Assembly (NCBI RefSeq): GCF_014635245.1
Contig: NZ_BMCP01000002.1
Coordinates: 1,116,001 to 1,180,000 of the forward strand
Length of the DNA: 64,000 bases
Source of the DNA: Agaricicola taiwanensis
GTDB taxonomy: Bacteria; Pseudomonadota; Alphaproteobacteria; Rhizobiales; Methylopilaceae
Reading direction: 5' to 3'
Part shown: positions 1-9,612 of the stretch, piece after piece
How the letters are laid out: each line of letters opens with the position of its first letter
How positions within the stretch are numbered: position 1 is the stretch's first letter
Position numbers and translations under genes: made by a program
Notes under the pieces: generated by a model
What the model was told of the DNA's origin: nothing
Seen by the model: the letters and a program-made list of their open reading frames with translations, nothing else
The model's database searches: none

Positions 1-729
1 AAGCGCCTCGGCGCCGACGTCATGAACATGGCGGTCTCCTCCTCATCGATCAAAAAGGGCGAGACGCTGCTGGATACGGCCGCGACGCTCAATGCCATGC
101 GGCCGGACCTGATCGTCGTGCGCCACCACGCGGCAGGCGCCGTGCACCTCCTGGCGCGCAAGGTGGACTGTTCCGTCATCAACGCCGGCGATGGCGAGCA
201 CGAACACCCGACGCAGGCGCTGCTGGACGCCCTCACCATCCGTCGCAACAAGGGCCGCATCGAGGGGCTGGTGGTCGCCATTTGCGGCGATGTGCTGCAC
301 AGCCGCGTCGCCCGATCGAACATCCTTCTCCTGCAGACGCTTGGCGCACGGGTCAGGGTCGTGGCTCCCTCCACGCTGCTTCCGGCCGGAATTGATCGCT
401 TCGGCGTCGAGGTCCACCGCAACATGCGGGAAGGCCTCAAGGATGCTGACATCGTGATGATGCTGCGCCTCCAGCGCGAGCGCATGAAGGGCGCCTTCGT
501 GCCCTCCGTGAAGGAATATTTCCGCTACTTCGGCCTCGACGCGGAAAAGCTGTCCTGGGCGAAATCCGATGCCCTGGTGATGCACCCGGGGCCCATGAAC
601 CGCGGCGTGGAGATCGACTCCGAGGTCGCGGACAGCGCGCAGTCGCTCATCCGCGAACAGGTGGAGATGGGCGTGGCGGTTCGCATGGCCGTGCTTGAGG
701 CGCTGGCGCGCCATCTGCCGAACGGGTGA
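1..729 (+). CDS. pyrB: Aspartate carbamoyltransferase catalytic subunit (5'-truncated by window edge)
   Basis: Condenses carbamoyl phosphate with L-aspartate, the first committed step of pyrimidine synthesis, in the cytoplasm. The frame is already open at base 1, so about 70 N-terminal residues with the carbamoyl-phosphate loop lie outside; 242 residues remain. Visible family marks are the substrate loop SSSSIKKGE, the VVRHHAAGA segment, the [12 protein letters not shown] signature and the C-terminal [13 protein letters not shown] motif. The stop is 4 bases before the pyrC-like gene, so the two are surely cotranscribed, and the proteins probably form one complex. Confidence 0.97.
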   Translation, partial: KRLGADVMNMAVSSSSIKKGETLLDTAATLNAMRPDLIVVRHHAAGAVHLLARKVDCSVINAGDGEHEHPTQALLDALTIRRNKGRIEGLVVAICGDVLHSRVARSNILLLQTLGARVRVVAPSTLLPAGIDRFGVEVHRNMREGLKDADIVMMLRLQRERMKGAFVPSVKEYFRYFGLDAEKLSWAKSDALVMHPGPMNRGVEIDSEVADSAQSLIREQVEMGVAVRMAVLEALARHLPNG

Positions 730-733
730 TGGG

Positions 734-2032
734 ATGACGGCTCCGAAACTCTTCGCCAACGCGCGGTTGATCGATCCCCTTACGGGGCGCGATGAACAAG
801 GCGGCCTGCTCGTCCACCACGGACTCATCGCCGATCTCGGCCCTTCGGTGAAGGCCGATGCAGCGCCCGATGACACCGAGATCATAGACTGCCAAGGGCG
901 GGTGCTTGGTCCCGGCCTCGTGGATATGCGCGCCTTCGTCGGCGAGCCCGGCGCCGAACACCGCGAAACCATCGCCACGGCAACACAGGCCGCCGCCGCC
1001 GGCGGCGTGACCACGCTCGTGTGCATGCCAGATACCAATCCGGCGATCGACGACCCTGCGATCGTCGACTTCCTGCTGCGCCGCGCCCGCGACACCGGTG
1101 TCGTCCGTATCCTGCCCGCCGCCGCGCTGACGCGGGGGCTTGCCGGTACGGAAATGACGGAGGTCGGCCTTCTCAAGGAAGCAGGAGCCGCGGCCTTCAC
1201 CGACGGCGCTCGCAGCATTCGTAACGCGGGGATTTTTCGACGGATCCTGACCTACGCCCGTGACTTCGATGCCCTCGTCATGCATCACACCGAAGATCCG
1301 GACCTTGTCGGCAGCGGCGTGATGAACGCAGGCGAGCTGTCGAGCCGTCTTGGCCTCCCCGGCCGCCACACGGCGGCGGAAACCATCATGCTGGAACGCG
1401 ACATGCGCCTGGTGGAATTGACCGGCTGCCGCTATCACGCCGCCAGCGTGACCTGTCGTGCCTCGCTCGATGTGATCCGCCGCGCGAAGGAGATGGGGCT
1501 GCCCGTTTCGTGCGGCGCCACCATCAACCATCTGTCCTTCAACGAAGGCGACATCGGCGACTATCGCACCTTCTTCAAGCTGTCGCCGCCGCTGCGCAGC
1601 GAGGATGACCGACAGGCCCTCGTCGCCGCCGTCGCCGAAGGGCTCATCGATGTGGTGGTCTCCGACCACAATCCGCAGGATGTGGACCAGAAGCGCCAAC
1701 CCTTTGCCGAGGCCGCGGATGGGGCCATCGGGGTCGAAACCATGCTCATCGCCGGGCTCCGGCTGGTGCATGCAGAGATGCTGAGCCTTGCCGGCCTCTT
1801 CGCCGCCATGTCGGCACGGCCCTCCCGGCGCCTCGGCCTTGCCGGCGGGAAGCTCGCCAAGGGGGCGCCCGCCGATCTGGTGGAACTCGATCTCGGCGCA
1901 CCCTGGGTGCTTGACCCGGCACAGTTGAAATCACGGTCCAAGAATACGCCGTTCGATGGGGCTCGCCTGCAGGGGCGCGTAACACGTACCATGGTCGGCG
2001 GCAGCATCGTTCACGAAGCCAGCTCCGCCTGA
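734..2032 (+). CDS. pyrC: Dihydroorotase-like protein lacking the HxH metal motif (PyrC/PyrX type)
   Basis: An amidohydrolase-fold protein of 432 residues in the class I dihydroorotase family, which closes carbamoyl aspartate to dihydroorotate. ATG 734 was chosen because it sits 4 bases after pyrB and begins the fold ([14 protein letters not shown]). At residues 64-73 it reads [10 protein letters not shown] where catalytic enzymes read DMHVHLREPG, so both metal-binding histidines of HxH and the substrate arginine are replaced. Other ligand motifs remain: [20 protein letters not shown]. It may therefore be a non-catalytic partner that assembles aspartate carbamoyltransferase, as PyrC' does in Pseudomonas. 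From memory, the same substitution occurs in other Hyphomicrobiales pyrB-linked copies. A second, active pyrC would then be needed elsewhere. Confidence 0.9.
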   Translation: MTAPKLFANARLIDPLTGRDEQGGLLVHHGLIADLGPSVKADAAPDDTEIIDCQGRVLGPGLVDMRAFVGEPGAEHRETIATATQAAAAGGVTTLVCMPDTNPAIDDPAIVDFLLRRARDTGVVRILPAAALTRGLAGTEMTEVGLLKEAGAAAFTDGARSIRNAGIFRRILTYARDFDALVMHHTEDPDLVGSGVMNAGELSSRLGLPGRHTAAETIMLERDMRLVELTGCRYHAASVTCRASLDVIRRAKEMGLPVSCGATINHLSFNEGDIGDYRTFFKLSPPLRSEDDRQALVAAVAEGLIDVVVSDHNPQDVDQKRQPFAEAADGAIGVETMLIAGLRLVHAEMLSLAGLFAAMSARPSRRLGLAGGKLAKGAPADLVELDLGAPWVLDPAQLKSRSKNTPFDGARLQGRVTRTMVGGSIVHEASSA

Positions 2033-2042
2033 GGCACCATCG

Positions 2043-2678
2043 ATGGAAGCACCTTCTACCGCAGAGCTGCCCTGGATGTTCCTCGCCGCCGCAGCCGTCT
2101 TCGGCTATCTGCTCGGATCCATTCCCTTTGGCCTTGTCATCACCAAGCTGAGCGGCCTTGGTGATATCCGGGCCATCGGCTCGGGCAACATCGGCACGAC
2201 CAATGTGTTGCGCACGGGCAGGAAGGATCTGGCAGCCGCAACGCTGCTCTGCGACGCCCTGAAGGGAACGGCCGCCGTCCTCATCGCCGGAATGTGGGGC
2301 ATGGAATGCGCCATGGTGGCCGGCCTCGCCGCCTTTCTCGGCCATGTCTTCCCGGTCTGGCTCCGGTTTAAGGGCGGCAAGGGGGTTGCAACCTACCTCG
2401 GTGTCCTCATTGCCCTTGCCTGGCCGATAGCTCTTCTCTTCGCCGTGATATGGCTGGGGGTGGCGTTCGCGACGAGGTATTCATCGCTTGCGGCCCTGCT
2501 TGCGGCTACGCTCGTTCCCGTCGCACTCCTGATGACAGACCGGATGGATCTTGCACTTCTCTTCCTCGTGCTGAGCGCCATGCTGATGGCCCTGCACCAT
2601 CAGAACATCCGCCGCCTGCTCGCCGGCACCGAAAGTCGCATCGGCAAGAAGAGCAGCGCGCCTCCGCCCGCCAGCTGA
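2043..2678 (+). CDS. plsY: Glycerol-3-phosphate acyltransferase PlsY
   Basis: Integral inner-membrane enzyme that moves an acyl group from acyl-phosphate to glycerol 3-phosphate, making lysophosphatidate for phospholipid synthesis. The 211-residue length fits the family. Conserved motifs are visible: GSIPFG near residue 26, [12 protein letters not shown] near 48-59, and KGGKGVAT near 110, set between hydrophobic segments. The gene lies 10 bases after pyrC and ends one base before dprA, the usual order in this order of bacteria. It ends in a short polar tail rich in Ser, Lys and Pro. Confidence 0.96.
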   Translation: MEAPSTAELPWMFLAAAAVFGYLLGSIPFGLVITKLSGLGDIRAIGSGNIGTTNVLRTGRKDLAAATLLCDALKGTAAVLIAGMWGMECAMVAGLAAFLGHVFPVWLRFKGGKGVATYLGVLIALAWPIALLFAVIWLGVAFATRYSSLAALLAATLVPVALLMTDRMDLALLFLVLSAMLMALHHQNIRRLLAGTESRIGKKSSAPPPAS

Positions 2679-2679
2679 C

Positions 2680-3810
2680 ATGACACGGGGGGAGCCGCTG
2701 AAGACGCGTGGCGATCAAGAGCGGATCGACTGGCTGCAGCTCTACCGGTCGGACAACGTAGGCCCGGCCAGCTTCCGCTCGCTTCTCTCAGCCTATGGCA
2801 GCGCACAGGCGGCGCTGGAGGCACTGCCTGAGATTGCCGCACGCGGCGGCGCACGCAAGCTGCGGCTCTGCTCGCGCTCGGAGGCAGAGCGTGAATACGC
2901 GGCACTGATGCGTCTCGGCGGATTCCTCGTAACTTGTGGAGAGCCGGATTTTCCGCCTCTCCTCGCGGAGGCTGAAGGCGCACCTCCGCTGCTCCAGGTA
3001 CTGGGTCATGCGGACGTTCTGGCGCGGCCGTCGGTTGCCATCGTGGGCGGCCGGAACGCCTCGGCGGCAGGCCGGACCTTTGCCTCCCAGCTCGCTTCGG
3101 CGCTTGGCGCCATGAACTATGTCATCGTATCCGGTCTTGCGCGCGGCGTGGACGGCGCGGCCCATAAAGGTGCCCTGCGCGGCGGCACCATCGCCGCGAT
3201 CGCAGGCGGCCTCGACCGCATCTATCCGCCTGAACATGCCGACTTGGTGGAACAGATGATCGATGCGGGCAGCGCCGTTGTCAGCGAAATGCCGCTGGGC
3301 TGGGTGGCGCGTGCACAAGACTTTCCCCGCCGCAATCGCATCATCGCCGGGATCGCCCAGGGAACGGTGCTGATCGAAGCGGCCATGCGCTCAGGTTCAC
3401 TGATCACGGCGAGGCTGGCCGGGGAACTCGGCCGCGAGGTCATGGCCGCACCTGGTTCGCCGCTTGATCCCCGCTGCGAAGGTTCAAACCGCCTGATACG
3501 CGACGGTGCGACCCTCATCACCAATGCCGATCACGTGGTTGAAGCCCTAGCACCCCTCGGCCTGCCTTTGTTTTCCAGGCAGGATCAGTTCAAAGAGGAG
3601 CAATCAGCCGCGATTTTGCCTGTCGGCATAGCCTCCGATGATCTGCGCGAGGCGGTAATCCAACTTCTGGGTCCCTCTCCCGCGACGATCGATGACATCG
3701 TACGTCACTCCACCGCCCCGGCTCAGGAGGTGCAGATGGTGCTGCTGGAACTGGAGCTGGCAGGGCGTCTGGATCGTCTGTCCGGCGGCAGGATCGCCCT
3801 TACAGGATAG
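2680..3810 (+). CDS. dprA: DNA processing protein DprA
   Basis: Single-stranded DNA-binding protein that loads RecA during natural transformation; outside competent species its role is less clear. The 376 residues show the order expected of DprA: an N-terminal SAM/helix-hairpin region, a Rossmann core with VAIVGGRNAS, SGLARGVDGAAH, GGLDRIYPPEH, RRNRIIAG and EAAMRSGSLITA, and a C-terminal winged-helix segment (residues about 315-375). It starts one base after the plsY stop and ends 6 bases before a convergent small gene. Confidence 0.96.
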   Translation: MTRGEPLKTRGDQERIDWLQLYRSDNVGPASFRSLLSAYGSAQAALEALPEIAARGGARKLRLCSRSEAEREYAALMRLGGFLVTCGEPDFPPLLAEAEGAPPLLQVLGHADVLARPSVAIVGGRNASAAGRTFASQLASALGAMNYVIVSGLARGVDGAAHKGALRGGTIAAIAGGLDRIYPPEHADLVEQMIDAGSAVVSEMPLGWVARAQDFPRRNRIIAGIAQGTVLIEAAMRSGSLITARLAGELGREVMAAPGSPLDPRCEGSNRLIRDGATLITNADHVVEALAPLGLPLFSRQDQFKEEQSAAILPVGIASDDLREAVIQLLGPSPATIDDIVRHSTAPAQEVQMVLLELELAGRLDRLSGGRIALTG

Positions 3811-3816
3811 GGGGCC

Positions 3817-4023
3817 TCAGGGACCGTTTCGTTCAACCTGCAGGGCTTCGACACGCGCCATTTCCAGAAAGTAGGCGACGAGATCAAGCCCATCCCGGCG
3901 CGCCATATCGCTGAGGCTGGTCGCCATGGCGGCGACGTAACGTGCGGTTTCACGGGCTTCGAGCGAATCTGTCTTCGGGTCGGCATCATCCAGTTTGCTC
4001 AACCCGTCATTGTCATTGGTCAT
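3817..4023 (-). CDS. Small uncharacterised protein, 68 residues
   Basis: A short acidic protein starting MTNDNDGLSK; a longer upstream extension is open, but this ATG follows a purine-rich GTGGGGGCACA stretch that can act as ribosome binding site. The C-terminal half reads as a single amphipathic helix pair (ARYVAAMATSLSDMARRDG and LVAYFLEMARVEAL). Small proteins with this kind of MA-x-x-x-GL-x-x-x-AYxLxMA pattern occur near dprA/topA in related genomes as far as I recall; no function is known to me. No signal peptide or membrane segment is seen. It converges on dprA. Confidence 0.7.
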   Translation of the reverse strand: MTNDNDGLSKLDDADPKTDSLEARETARYVAAMATSLSDMARRDGLDLVAYFLEMARVEALQVERNGP

Positions 4024-4225
4024 TGTGCCCCCACTTGACTTGGCCGCACGGTAGCTCTTGCCAAGTCTTAACCAAAACTGGCGGGGGTTGTTCCAAAACA
4101 TGAGGTACACGTCAATGGTGCGCGCCTGCTATCCTGATGCAGGATGGGACTATTTGACAGACTCCCCCCCCTCCCCCATGTTCTGCGCGACCTTAGCCCG
4201 CCCCGTTTGAAAGCATAAGCAGACC

Positions 4226-6844
4226 ATGGATGTCGTCATCGTTGAGTCTCCCGCCAAGGCGAAGACCATCAACAAATACCTCGGTTCGAACTACGAAGTT
4301 CTGGCGTCATACGGTCATGTCCGTGATCTGCCCCCGAAGGATGGCTCGGTCGATCCCGATCAGGACTTCGCCATGCAATGGGAGGTGGACGGCAAGGCTT
4401 CAAAACGGCTGGCGGAGATCGCCAGGGCCGTCAAAGGCGCAGACCGCCTCATTCTCGCTACCGACCCTGATCGCGAGGGTGAAGCCATTTCCTGGCATGT
4501 GCTGGAGGTTCTGAAGGCGAAGCGCGCCTTGAAGGACCAGGCCGTGCAGCGGGTGGTGTTCAACGCCATCACAAAGCAGTCGGTCCTGGAGGCGATGAAA
4601 AAGCCGCGGGAGATCGACGTTGCTCTGGTCGATGCCTATCTGGCGCGCCGTGCTCTTGATTACCTCGTCGGTTTCACACTCTCGCCGGTTCTGTGGCGGA
4701 AGCTGCCGGGTGCGCGTTCGGCCGGCCGGGTGCAATCGGTCGCGCTGCGGCTGATCTGCGACCGGGAGCACGAGATCGAGCTCTTCAAGTCCCAGGAATA
4801 TTGGTCGATCAACGCCCTGCTGGCCACGTCCCGGGCTGAAACCTTCACGGCGCGGATCACCGGAGCCGACGGCAAGAAGATCAACCGCCTCGATATATCA
4901 TCCGAGCCGGAGGCCATGGCGCTGAAGGCAACCTTGGAAAAGGCGCGTTTCACCGTCGCCTCGGTCGAAGCCAAACCGGCCAAGCGCCATCCGCAGCCAC
5001 CGTTCACCACATCCACGCTGCAGCAGGAGGCCTCCCGCAAGCTTGGCTTCTCGGCATCGCGCACCATGCAGATCGCCCAGCGGCTCTATGAGGGCGTCAA
5101 TTTCGGTGGAGAGACCATCGGCCTCATCACCTATATGCGTACCGACGGCGTCCAGATCGCCGACGAGGCGATTGTGGCGGTGCGCGGTCATATCGACCAA
5201 GCCTATGGCAAGCGCTACCTGCCGGACAGTCCTCGCATCTACAAGACCAAGGCAAAGAATGCGCAGGAGGCACATGAGGCCATCCGCCCTACAGACCCGA
5301 CCCGCACTCCCAAGGACGTAAAGAGCCACCTGGAAGACGAGCAGTTCAAGCTCTACGAGCTTATCTGGAAGCGCACCGTGTCCAGCCAGATGGAATCGGC
5401 GGATCTGGAGCGCACCACCATCGACATCCGCGCCGAGGACGGCGATCGCACCATCGATCTGCGTGCCACGGGCTCGGTTGTGCGCTTCGATGGCTTCCTG
5501 ACGCTCTACCAGGAAGGGCGCGACGACGAGGAGGACGATGAAGGCGGCCGTCTGCCACTGGTGACCAACGGCGAGGAGCTGAAGCGCGAGAAGATCGATG
5601 CCGCGCAGCATTTCACCGAGCCGCCGCCGCGCTATTCGGAAGCCTCCCTGGTCAAGAAGATGGAAGAGCTCGGCATCGGCCGTCCTTCCACCTATGCGGC
5701 AACGCTTTCGGTGCTGCAGGACCGGGATTATGTCAGGTTGGAAAAGAAGCGTTTCGTGCCGGAGGGCAAGGGCCGCATCGTCACGGCCTTTCTGGAGAGC
5801 TTCTTCGGGCGCTATGTCGAATATGACTTCACGGCCAGCCTCGAAGAACAGCTCGACAGGATCTCCAACAACGAACTCGATTGGCGCGAGGTTCTGAGAG
5901 CCTTCTGGCAGGACTTCAACGGCGCCATCGCGGGCACCAAGGAATTGCGGACCACCGAGGTTCTGGATGCGCTGAACGATCTTCTGGCGCCCCTCGTCTT
6001 TCCGGATCGCGGGGACGGAACCGAACCACGCTCCTGTCCCACTTGCGGCACCGGCCGGTTATCGCTGAAGCTCGGCAAGTTCGGCGCGTTTGTCGGCTGT
6101 TCCAACTATCCCGAATGCCGTTACACGCGCCAACTCGGCACCGCGGGTGGAGATGATGGCCAAGCTCTCGAGAGTGACGGCCCCCGGGAGCTTGGCAAGG
6201 ATCCTGAGTCCGGCCTCGACGTCACCCTGCGCGACGGCCGCTTCGGGCCTTACGTCCAGCTTGGCGAGGGTGACAAGCCCAAGCGCTCATCCCTGCCCAA
6301 GGGCTGGTCGGTGGCCGATCTCGACCTTGAAAAGGCGCTGGCCCTCCTGTCGCTGCCACGGGTGGTGGGCACACATCCGGAAACGGGGTCGCCCATCACG
6401 GCGGGGATCGGTCGCTATGGCCCCTTCGTTGAGCACGAGGGCACCTATGCCAATCTCGATTCCGCCGAAGAGGTCTTTTCGGTCGGAATCAACCGTGCTG
6501 TTGCCGCCCTCGCTGAAAAGAAGGACCGCAAGGGCGGACGCGGTGCCGCAGCAGCTGGCCGCACGCTTGGCGATCATCCAGAGCTCGGCGGCCCCATCAC
6601 CGTTCATGCCGGACGCTTCGGCCCTTACGTCAAGCACGGCAAGGTCAACGCGACCATCCCGCGCGAGCAGTCGCCGGATGACATCACGATCGAGGCTGCC
6701 GTCGCGCTGATCGCCGCGCGGGCTGAGAAGGCGGGGACCGGAAAGGTCAAGGCGAAGCCGAAGGCGAAAGCCACGGCATCGAAGGCAAAGGCTGCCACCA
6801 AGCCAAAAGCCAAGGCCGCGGCAAAGACAAAGGCTGCTTCATGA
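4226..6844 (+). CDS. topA: DNA topoisomerase I
   Basis: Type IA topoisomerase that relaxes negative supercoils through a transient 5'-phosphotyrosine link. The 872 residues carry the Toprim domain at the N-terminus (VIVESPAKAKTI; DPDREGEAISWH), the core with catalytic Tyr303 in GLITYMRTDG, a four-cysteine zinc ribbon near residue 605 (CPTCG...CSNYPEC), then three DGRFGPYV-type repeats and a Lys/Ala-rich tail of about 40 residues that probably binds DNA. A possible -35 box TTGACA lies at 4154-4159, but the -10 is poor, so the promoter is not certain. The gene is followed closely by rnr. Confidence 0.98.
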   Translation: MDVVIVESPAKAKTINKYLGSNYEVLASYGHVRDLPPKDGSVDPDQDFAMQWEVDGKASKRLAEIARAVKGADRLILATDPDREGEAISWHVLEVLKAKRALKDQAVQRVVFNAITKQSVLEAMKKPREIDVALVDAYLARRALDYLVGFTLSPVLWRKLPGARSAGRVQSVALRLICDREHEIELFKSQEYWSINALLATSRAETFTARITGADGKKINRLDISSEPEAMALKATLEKARFTVASVEAKPAKRHPQPPFTTSTLQQEASRKLGFSASRTMQIAQRLYEGVNFGGETIGLITYMRTDGVQIADEAIVAVRGHIDQAYGKRYLPDSPRIYKTKAKNAQEAHEAIRPTDPTRTPKDVKSHLEDEQFKLYELIWKRTVSSQMESADLERTTIDIRAEDGDRTIDLRATGSVVRFDGFLTLYQEGRDDEEDDEGGRLPLVTNGEELKREKIDAAQHFTEPPPRYSEASLVKKMEELGIGRPSTYAATLSVLQDRDYVRLEKKRFVPEGKGRIVTAFLESFFGRYVEYDFTASLEEQLDRISNNELDWREVLRAFWQDFNGAIAGTKELRTTEVLDALNDLLAPLVFPDRGDGTEPRSCPTCGTGRLSLKLGKFGAFVGCSNYPECRYTRQLGTAGGDDGQALESDGPRELGKDPESGLDVTLRDGRFGPYVQLGEGDKPKRSSLPKGWSVADLDLEKALALLSLPRVVGTHPETGSPITAGIGRYGPFVEHEGTYANLDSAEEVFSVGINRAVAALAEKKDRKGGRGAAAAGRTLGDHPELGGPITVHAGRFGPYVKHGKVNATIPREQSPDDITIEAAVALIAARAEKAGTGKVKAKPKAKATASKAKAATKPKAKAAAKTKAAS

Positions 6845-6860
6845 TCATGGACGGGATCTG

Positions 6861-9158
6861 ATGGCGAAAGGCGTCAAGGCCAGGAAGCCCGCGGCAAAGC
6901 CAGACTCGCGTCTTCCCTCCAAGGACGATCTTCTCGCCTTCATCGCCGCAAACCCTGGTGAGGCCGGCAAGCGGGAGATCGCGCGCGCCTTTCATCTCAA
7001 GGGCGGAGACAAGATCGGCCTGAAACGCCTGCTGAAGGAATTGGAGGAGGATGGCAGCGTCGACCGACGCGGAAAAAGGCTGCATCAGCCCGGTACCCTG
7101 CCAAACGTGGTCCTCACCGATGTCACCGGCCGCGATGCCGACGGCGAGCTTCTGGCCAAACCCGTGGAATGGGATGAGGACCATGGGCCGGCACCCGTTA
7201 TCCTGATCGTCACCGGGCGGCGCGGCAAAGAGCGCGCGCCGGGCGTGGGCGATCGCGCGCTGCTGCGGGTGGAAAAATCCACGGAGCCTGGACCTGACTA
7301 TAACGGGCGGGTCATCAAGATCATTTCCAAGACGGCCGCCCGCGTGCTCGGCATCTACCGCGCGCTGCAAGGCGGCGGCGGACGGCTGGAGCCGGTCGAC
7401 AAGAAGAAACTCGGCAGCTTCCTCGACATCGCCGCCGGCGAAGAGGGCGAAGCGCGCGACGGCGACCTCGTTGCGGTCGATGTTCTGCGCGAAGGCCGCT
7501 TCGGCCGCCCCAAAGCCAGAGTGCGGGAACGGCTCGGCTCCATGACGAGCGAGAAGGCCGTCAGCCTGATCGCCATCGAGACGCACGGCATTCCCAATGC
7601 CTTCCCGCCGTCCGTGCTGGCCGAAGCCGATGCGGCCAAGCCCGCGACGATGAAGGGCCGCGAGGACTGGCGGAAGCTGCCCCTGGTGACCATCGACCCT
7701 CCCGATGCCAAGGATCACGACGACGCGGTCCATGCCGAAGCCGATAGCGACACGGCCAACGACGGCGGCTTTGTCGTCACGGTCGCCATCGCGGATGTGG
7801 CGGCTTATGTGACACCGGGATCAGTCCTGGACGAGGAAGCGCTGAAACGGGGAAATTCGGTTTATTTCCCCGATCGGGTCGTTCCGATGCTGCCCGAGCG
7901 TATCTCCAACGACCTCTGTTCGCTGCGCCCCGGCGTCGACCGGCCCGCACTCGCCGTGCGCCTGGTGATCGGCAAGGATGGCCGCAAGAAAAGCCACAGC
8001 TTCCACCGCATCATGATGCGCTCTGCCGCCAAGCTGGCCTATGCGCAGGCGCAGAATGCGATCGACGGCGTGACCGACGAGACCACCGACATTCTGCTGG
8101 AGCCGGTGTTGAAGCCGCTCTGGGCGGCCTATGCCTGCGTGAGCAAGGCGCGTGAGGCGCGGCAGCCGCTGGATCTCGACCTGCCGGAACGCAAGATCAT
8201 CCTCAACGCCGATGGCGGGGTCGATCGGGTGATCGTGCCGCCGCGGCTCGAGGCGCACCGGCTGATCGAGGAGTTCATGATCCTGGCGAACGTCGCAGCC
8301 GCCGAAGAGCTCACCCAAAAGAAAACGCCGCTTGTGTTCCGCGTCCACGACCAGCCCTCGCTGGAGAAGCTCAATGGCCTGCGCGAGGTCCTGAGCAGCC
8401 TCGGCATCGATCTGCCGAAGCAGGAAAATCTGAGGCCCGCCAACTTCAACCGCATCCTGGAGCGCGTCGCCGGCACGGAAAACGCGCCGCTGGTGAACGA
8501 AGTGGTGCTGCGCAGCCAGGCTCAGGCGGAATACAGCGCCGACAACTACGGCCACTTCGGTCTCAACCTGAGGCGCTATGCGCATTTCACCTCGCCGATC
8601 CGGCGCTATGCCGATCTCATTGTTCACCGGGCTCTCATCCGGGCACTGGGGCTTGGCAAGGACGGCCTTCCGGACGCCATGACGGTGCCCGTGCTTAACG
8701 AGATCGGTGCGCAGATTTCCGCGGCAGAACGCCGTGCCATGGCCGCCGAGCGCGAGACGGTCGACCGCCTGATCGCGCATTATCTGGCGGACCGTGTGGG
8801 CTCGACCTTCACCGGCCGGATCACGGGCGTGACCCGCTCGGGTCTCTTCGTCTCGCTGGCGGAGACCGGTGCGTCCGGTTTCGTGCCCGCGGCGACCATC
8901 GGCAAAGACTATTACGCCCACGACGAGGCACGACAGGCGCTGATCGGCGCCGCCACGGGTGAATCCTTCCGTCTCGGAGACACGGCCGAGGTGCGGCTGG
9001 TTGAAGCAGCGCCTGTGGCTGGTGCGCTGCGCTTTGAACTCTTATCTGAGGGGCGCTATCTCAAGCCGTCCGGCGACAGCCGCCGCGGCAAGCGGCGCGA
9101 ACGCGGCACGGCGAAGGCCAGTTCTGCGAAATCTCGCGTCCGCAGATCGAAAAAGTAA
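6861..9158 (+). CDS. rnr: Ribonuclease R
   Basis: 3'-5' exoribonuclease of the RNB family that degrades structured RNA. The 765 residues show an N-terminal winged helix (about 20-70), a cold-shock-like region, the RNB catalytic domain with metal-binding aspartates in DPPDAKDHDDAV, then YFPDRVVPMLPERISNDLCS and HFTSPIRRYADLIVHR, an S1 domain near 640-720 (FTGRITGVTRSGLFVSL), and a strongly basic tail. It begins 16 bases after topA, in the conserved topA-rnr pair of this order. Confidence 0.97.
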   Translation: MAKGVKARKPAAKPDSRLPSKDDLLAFIAANPGEAGKREIARAFHLKGGDKIGLKRLLKELEEDGSVDRRGKRLHQPGTLPNVVLTDVTGRDADGELLAKPVEWDEDHGPAPVILIVTGRRGKERAPGVGDRALLRVEKSTEPGPDYNGRVIKIISKTAARVLGIYRALQGGGGRLEPVDKKKLGSFLDIAAGEEGEARDGDLVAVDVLREGRFGRPKARVRERLGSMTSEKAVSLIAIETHGIPNAFPPSVLAEADAAKPATMKGREDWRKLPLVTIDPPDAKDHDDAVHAEADSDTANDGGFVVTVAIADVAAYVTPGSVLDEEALKRGNSVYFPDRVVPMLPERISNDLCSLRPGVDRPALAVRLVIGKDGRKKSHSFHRIMMRSAAKLAYAQAQNAIDGVTDETTDILLEPVLKPLWAAYACVSKAREARQPLDLDLPERKIILNADGGVDRVIVPPRLEAHRLIEEFMILANVAAAEELTQKKTPLVFRVHDQPSLEKLNGLREVLSSLGIDLPKQENLRPANFNRILERVAGTENAPLVNEVVLRSQAQAEYSADNYGHFGLNLRRYAHFTSPIRRYADLIVHRALIRALGLGKDGLPDAMTVPVLNEIGAQISAAERRAMAAERETVDRLIAHYLADRVGSTFTGRITGVTRSGLFVSLAETGASGFVPAATIGKDYYAHDEARQALIGAATGESFRLGDTAEVRLVEAAPVAGALRFELLSEGRYLKPSGDSRRGKRRERGTAKASSAKSRVRRSKK

Positions 9159-9180
9159 GAACGCGGTCGCGGAGGCGATC

Positions 9181-9612
9181 ATGCCCTATGAGATCAAGGA
9201 TCCTGCCGGCGAACGCAGCGCCAAGAGTGCTATGCTGCGCGGCCTGCGCGGCCGGTGTCCCCGCTGCGGCGAAGGCCGGATCTTCGGCCGCTATCTCAAG
9301 GTCAACGAAGAATGCTCCGCCTGTGGCGAAGCGCTCTATCATCACCGTGCCGACGACGCGCCGCCCTATGTGGTCATCACGGTTGTCGGCCATATCGTCG
9401 TGGGCCTTGCGCTGGCCATGGAGCGCTCGCTGCAGCCTGATCTCTGGATACACATGATGATCTGGGCGCCGCTGACGCTGCTGCTGTCACTCCTGATGCT
9501 GCAACCGGTCAAAGGCGCCCTGATCGGCATGCAGTGGGCCTTCAAGATGCATGGCTTCGACCCTGAATCGCCGGAAGCCCAGGAACCTCCTCCATCGCTG
9601 GCCGCCTCGTGA
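9181..9612 (+). CDS. DUF983 family membrane protein
   Basis: A 143-residue protein with a zinc-ribbon-like front (CPRCGEGRIFGRYLKV then CSACGEAL, two CxxC pairs), the DDAPPYVVI segment typical of DUF983, and two hydrophobic segments that should cross the inner membrane (about 60-80 and 88-110). Function unknown. The ATG at 9181 was chosen because the family begins near here and the longer open frame overlaps the rnr coding tail. Its stop overlaps the GTG start of the NUDIX gene (GTGA), so translation is probably coupled. Confidence 0.9.
   Translation: MPYEIKDPAGERSAKSAMLRGLRGRCPRCGEGRIFGRYLKVNEECSACGEALYHHRADDAPPYVVITVVGHIVVGLALAMERSLQPDLWIHMMIWAPLTLLLSLLMLQPVKGALIGMQWAFKMHGFDPESPEAQEPPPSLAAS

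Noticed and set aside
43-1771. Long minus-strand frames over pyrB and pyrC
   Set aside because: Antisense to two well-recognised genes; their translations are Arg/His/Gly-rich and match nothing.
4154-4182. topA promoter TTGACA with a C-rich spacer
   Set aside because: The -35 is perfect but the hexamer 17 bases on is CATGTT, too poor to list as a promoter.
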